From Halomonas llamarensis (GTDB taxonomy: Bacteria; Pseudomonadota; Gammaproteobacteria; Pseudomonadales; Halomonadaceae), in assembly GCF_023555005.1 (NCBI RefSeq), contig NZ_JAMJPJ010000002.1:124001-188000 (forward strand): 64,000 nucleotides of DNA. Reading direction: 5' to 3'. The translations under genes were made by a program, and so were the position numbers. Below, in pieces: positions 63,758 through 64,000 of the stretch (within the stretch, counting starts at the first letter, position 1; every line of letters starts with the position of its first letter). The notes under the pieces were generated by a model. The model did no database searches. It was given only the letters and a program-made list of their open reading frames with translations, and was not told the origin of the DNA.

Positions 63758-64000
63758 CTACTGTGCATTATTGCTCGGTGAAGCACTACGAAGGTAGCGG
63801 AAGAACTCACTATCCGGCTCTAGCACCAACAAGTTGCCATCACCCGAGAAGCTTTCACGATAGGCTTCCAAGCTACGCCAGAAAGCGAAAAACTCACCAT
63901 CTTGGCTGTATGCCTCAGAGAAGATAGACGCGGCTTGTGCATCCCCTTCACCGCGCAGTGTCTCAGAACGCTCATTAGCCTGGGCCAGCAGGACCTGACG
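63758..64000 (-). CDS. hflC: HflC, membrane protease modulator (C-terminal part)
   Basis: Only the last 80 codons are in the window. HflC is a SPFH/prohibitin-family periplasmic protein that forms the HflKC cage around FtsH and modulates its proteolysis. The visible part has ANERSETLRGEGDAQAASIF, then YSQDGEFFAFWRSLEAYRESF and the end of the domain LLVLEPDSEFFRYL, all as in E. coli HflC, with a short polar tail to the TAG at 63758. A terminator follows. Confidence 0.93.
   Translation of the reverse strand, partial: RQVLLAQANERSETLRGEGDAQAASIFSEAYSQDGEFFAFWRSLEAYRESFSGDGNLLVLEPDSEFFRYLRSASPSNNAQ

Overview
The window is a conserved chromosomal segment of a gammaproteobacterium. The protein sequences and gene order look like Halomonas or a close relative (Halomonadaceae), and the order also resembles Pseudomonas. 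This is a judgement from remembered family sequences and synteny, not a database result. Proteins are often acidic, for example the lipoprotein at 56075-56848, as expected for a moderate halophile. I see no mobile element, tRNA, prophage, CRISPR array or obvious transferred island. Almost everything is housekeeping.

Layout. 1-6056 (minus strand) is the start of the division and cell wall cluster: rsmH, ftsL, ftsI, murE, murF, mraY (cut by the window edge). The RNase P RNA gene lies directly upstream, and no mraZ is present. rsmI follows and is divergent from lpoA-yraN-diaA-dolP (7431-10566). 10696-15704 (minus) holds sspA-sspB, the cytochrome bc1 genes petABC and the ribosomal pair rplM-rpsI. 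15926-19456 holds zapE, a Nif3-like gene and a DegS/AlgW-type periplasmic protease. 19484-26339 (minus) runs mlaF-mlaE-mlaD-mlaC-mlaB, ibaG, murA, hisG, hisD. 26557-33710 (plus) is the lipopolysaccharide and nitrogen-PTS block: kdsD, kdsC, lptC, lptA, lptB, rpoN, hpf, ptsN, rapZ, ptsO. 33723-45492 holds pmbA, darP, tldD, yhdP, rng, maf, mreD, mreC, mreB. 45684-48960 is gatCAB. The rest holds sixA-gpsA, htpG, slt, a LysE-family exporter, a cold shock gene, an unrecognised acidic lipoprotein, pepN, yajQ, cobO, then hflC (partial)-hisZ-purA.

The genes form three connected themes. Envelope building includes peptidoglycan precursors (murA, murE, murF, mraY), septal and lateral synthesis (ftsI, ftsL, mreBCD, lpoA, slt), LPS precursor and transport genes (kdsD, kdsC, lptABC) and phospholipid trafficking (mla, yhdP). 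The second theme is translation and RNA: rnpB, rsmH, rsmI, rplM, rpsI, gatCAB, hpf and rng. The third is stress and regulation: htpG, the DegS-like protease, SspA/SspB, RpoN with PTS-Ntr, and RapZ.

The most notable signals are regulatory. Two tandem -24/-12 (sigma-54) sites lie just upstream of rpoN, the gene for sigma-54 itself. A near-perfect heat-shock promoter precedes htpG. The rnpB promoter has a -35 box that contains the rsmI stop codon. A long perfect hairpin separates dolP and sspB. The least understood protein is the acidic lipoprotein with a duplicated 29-residue helix. I did not find a convincing new multi-gene system.
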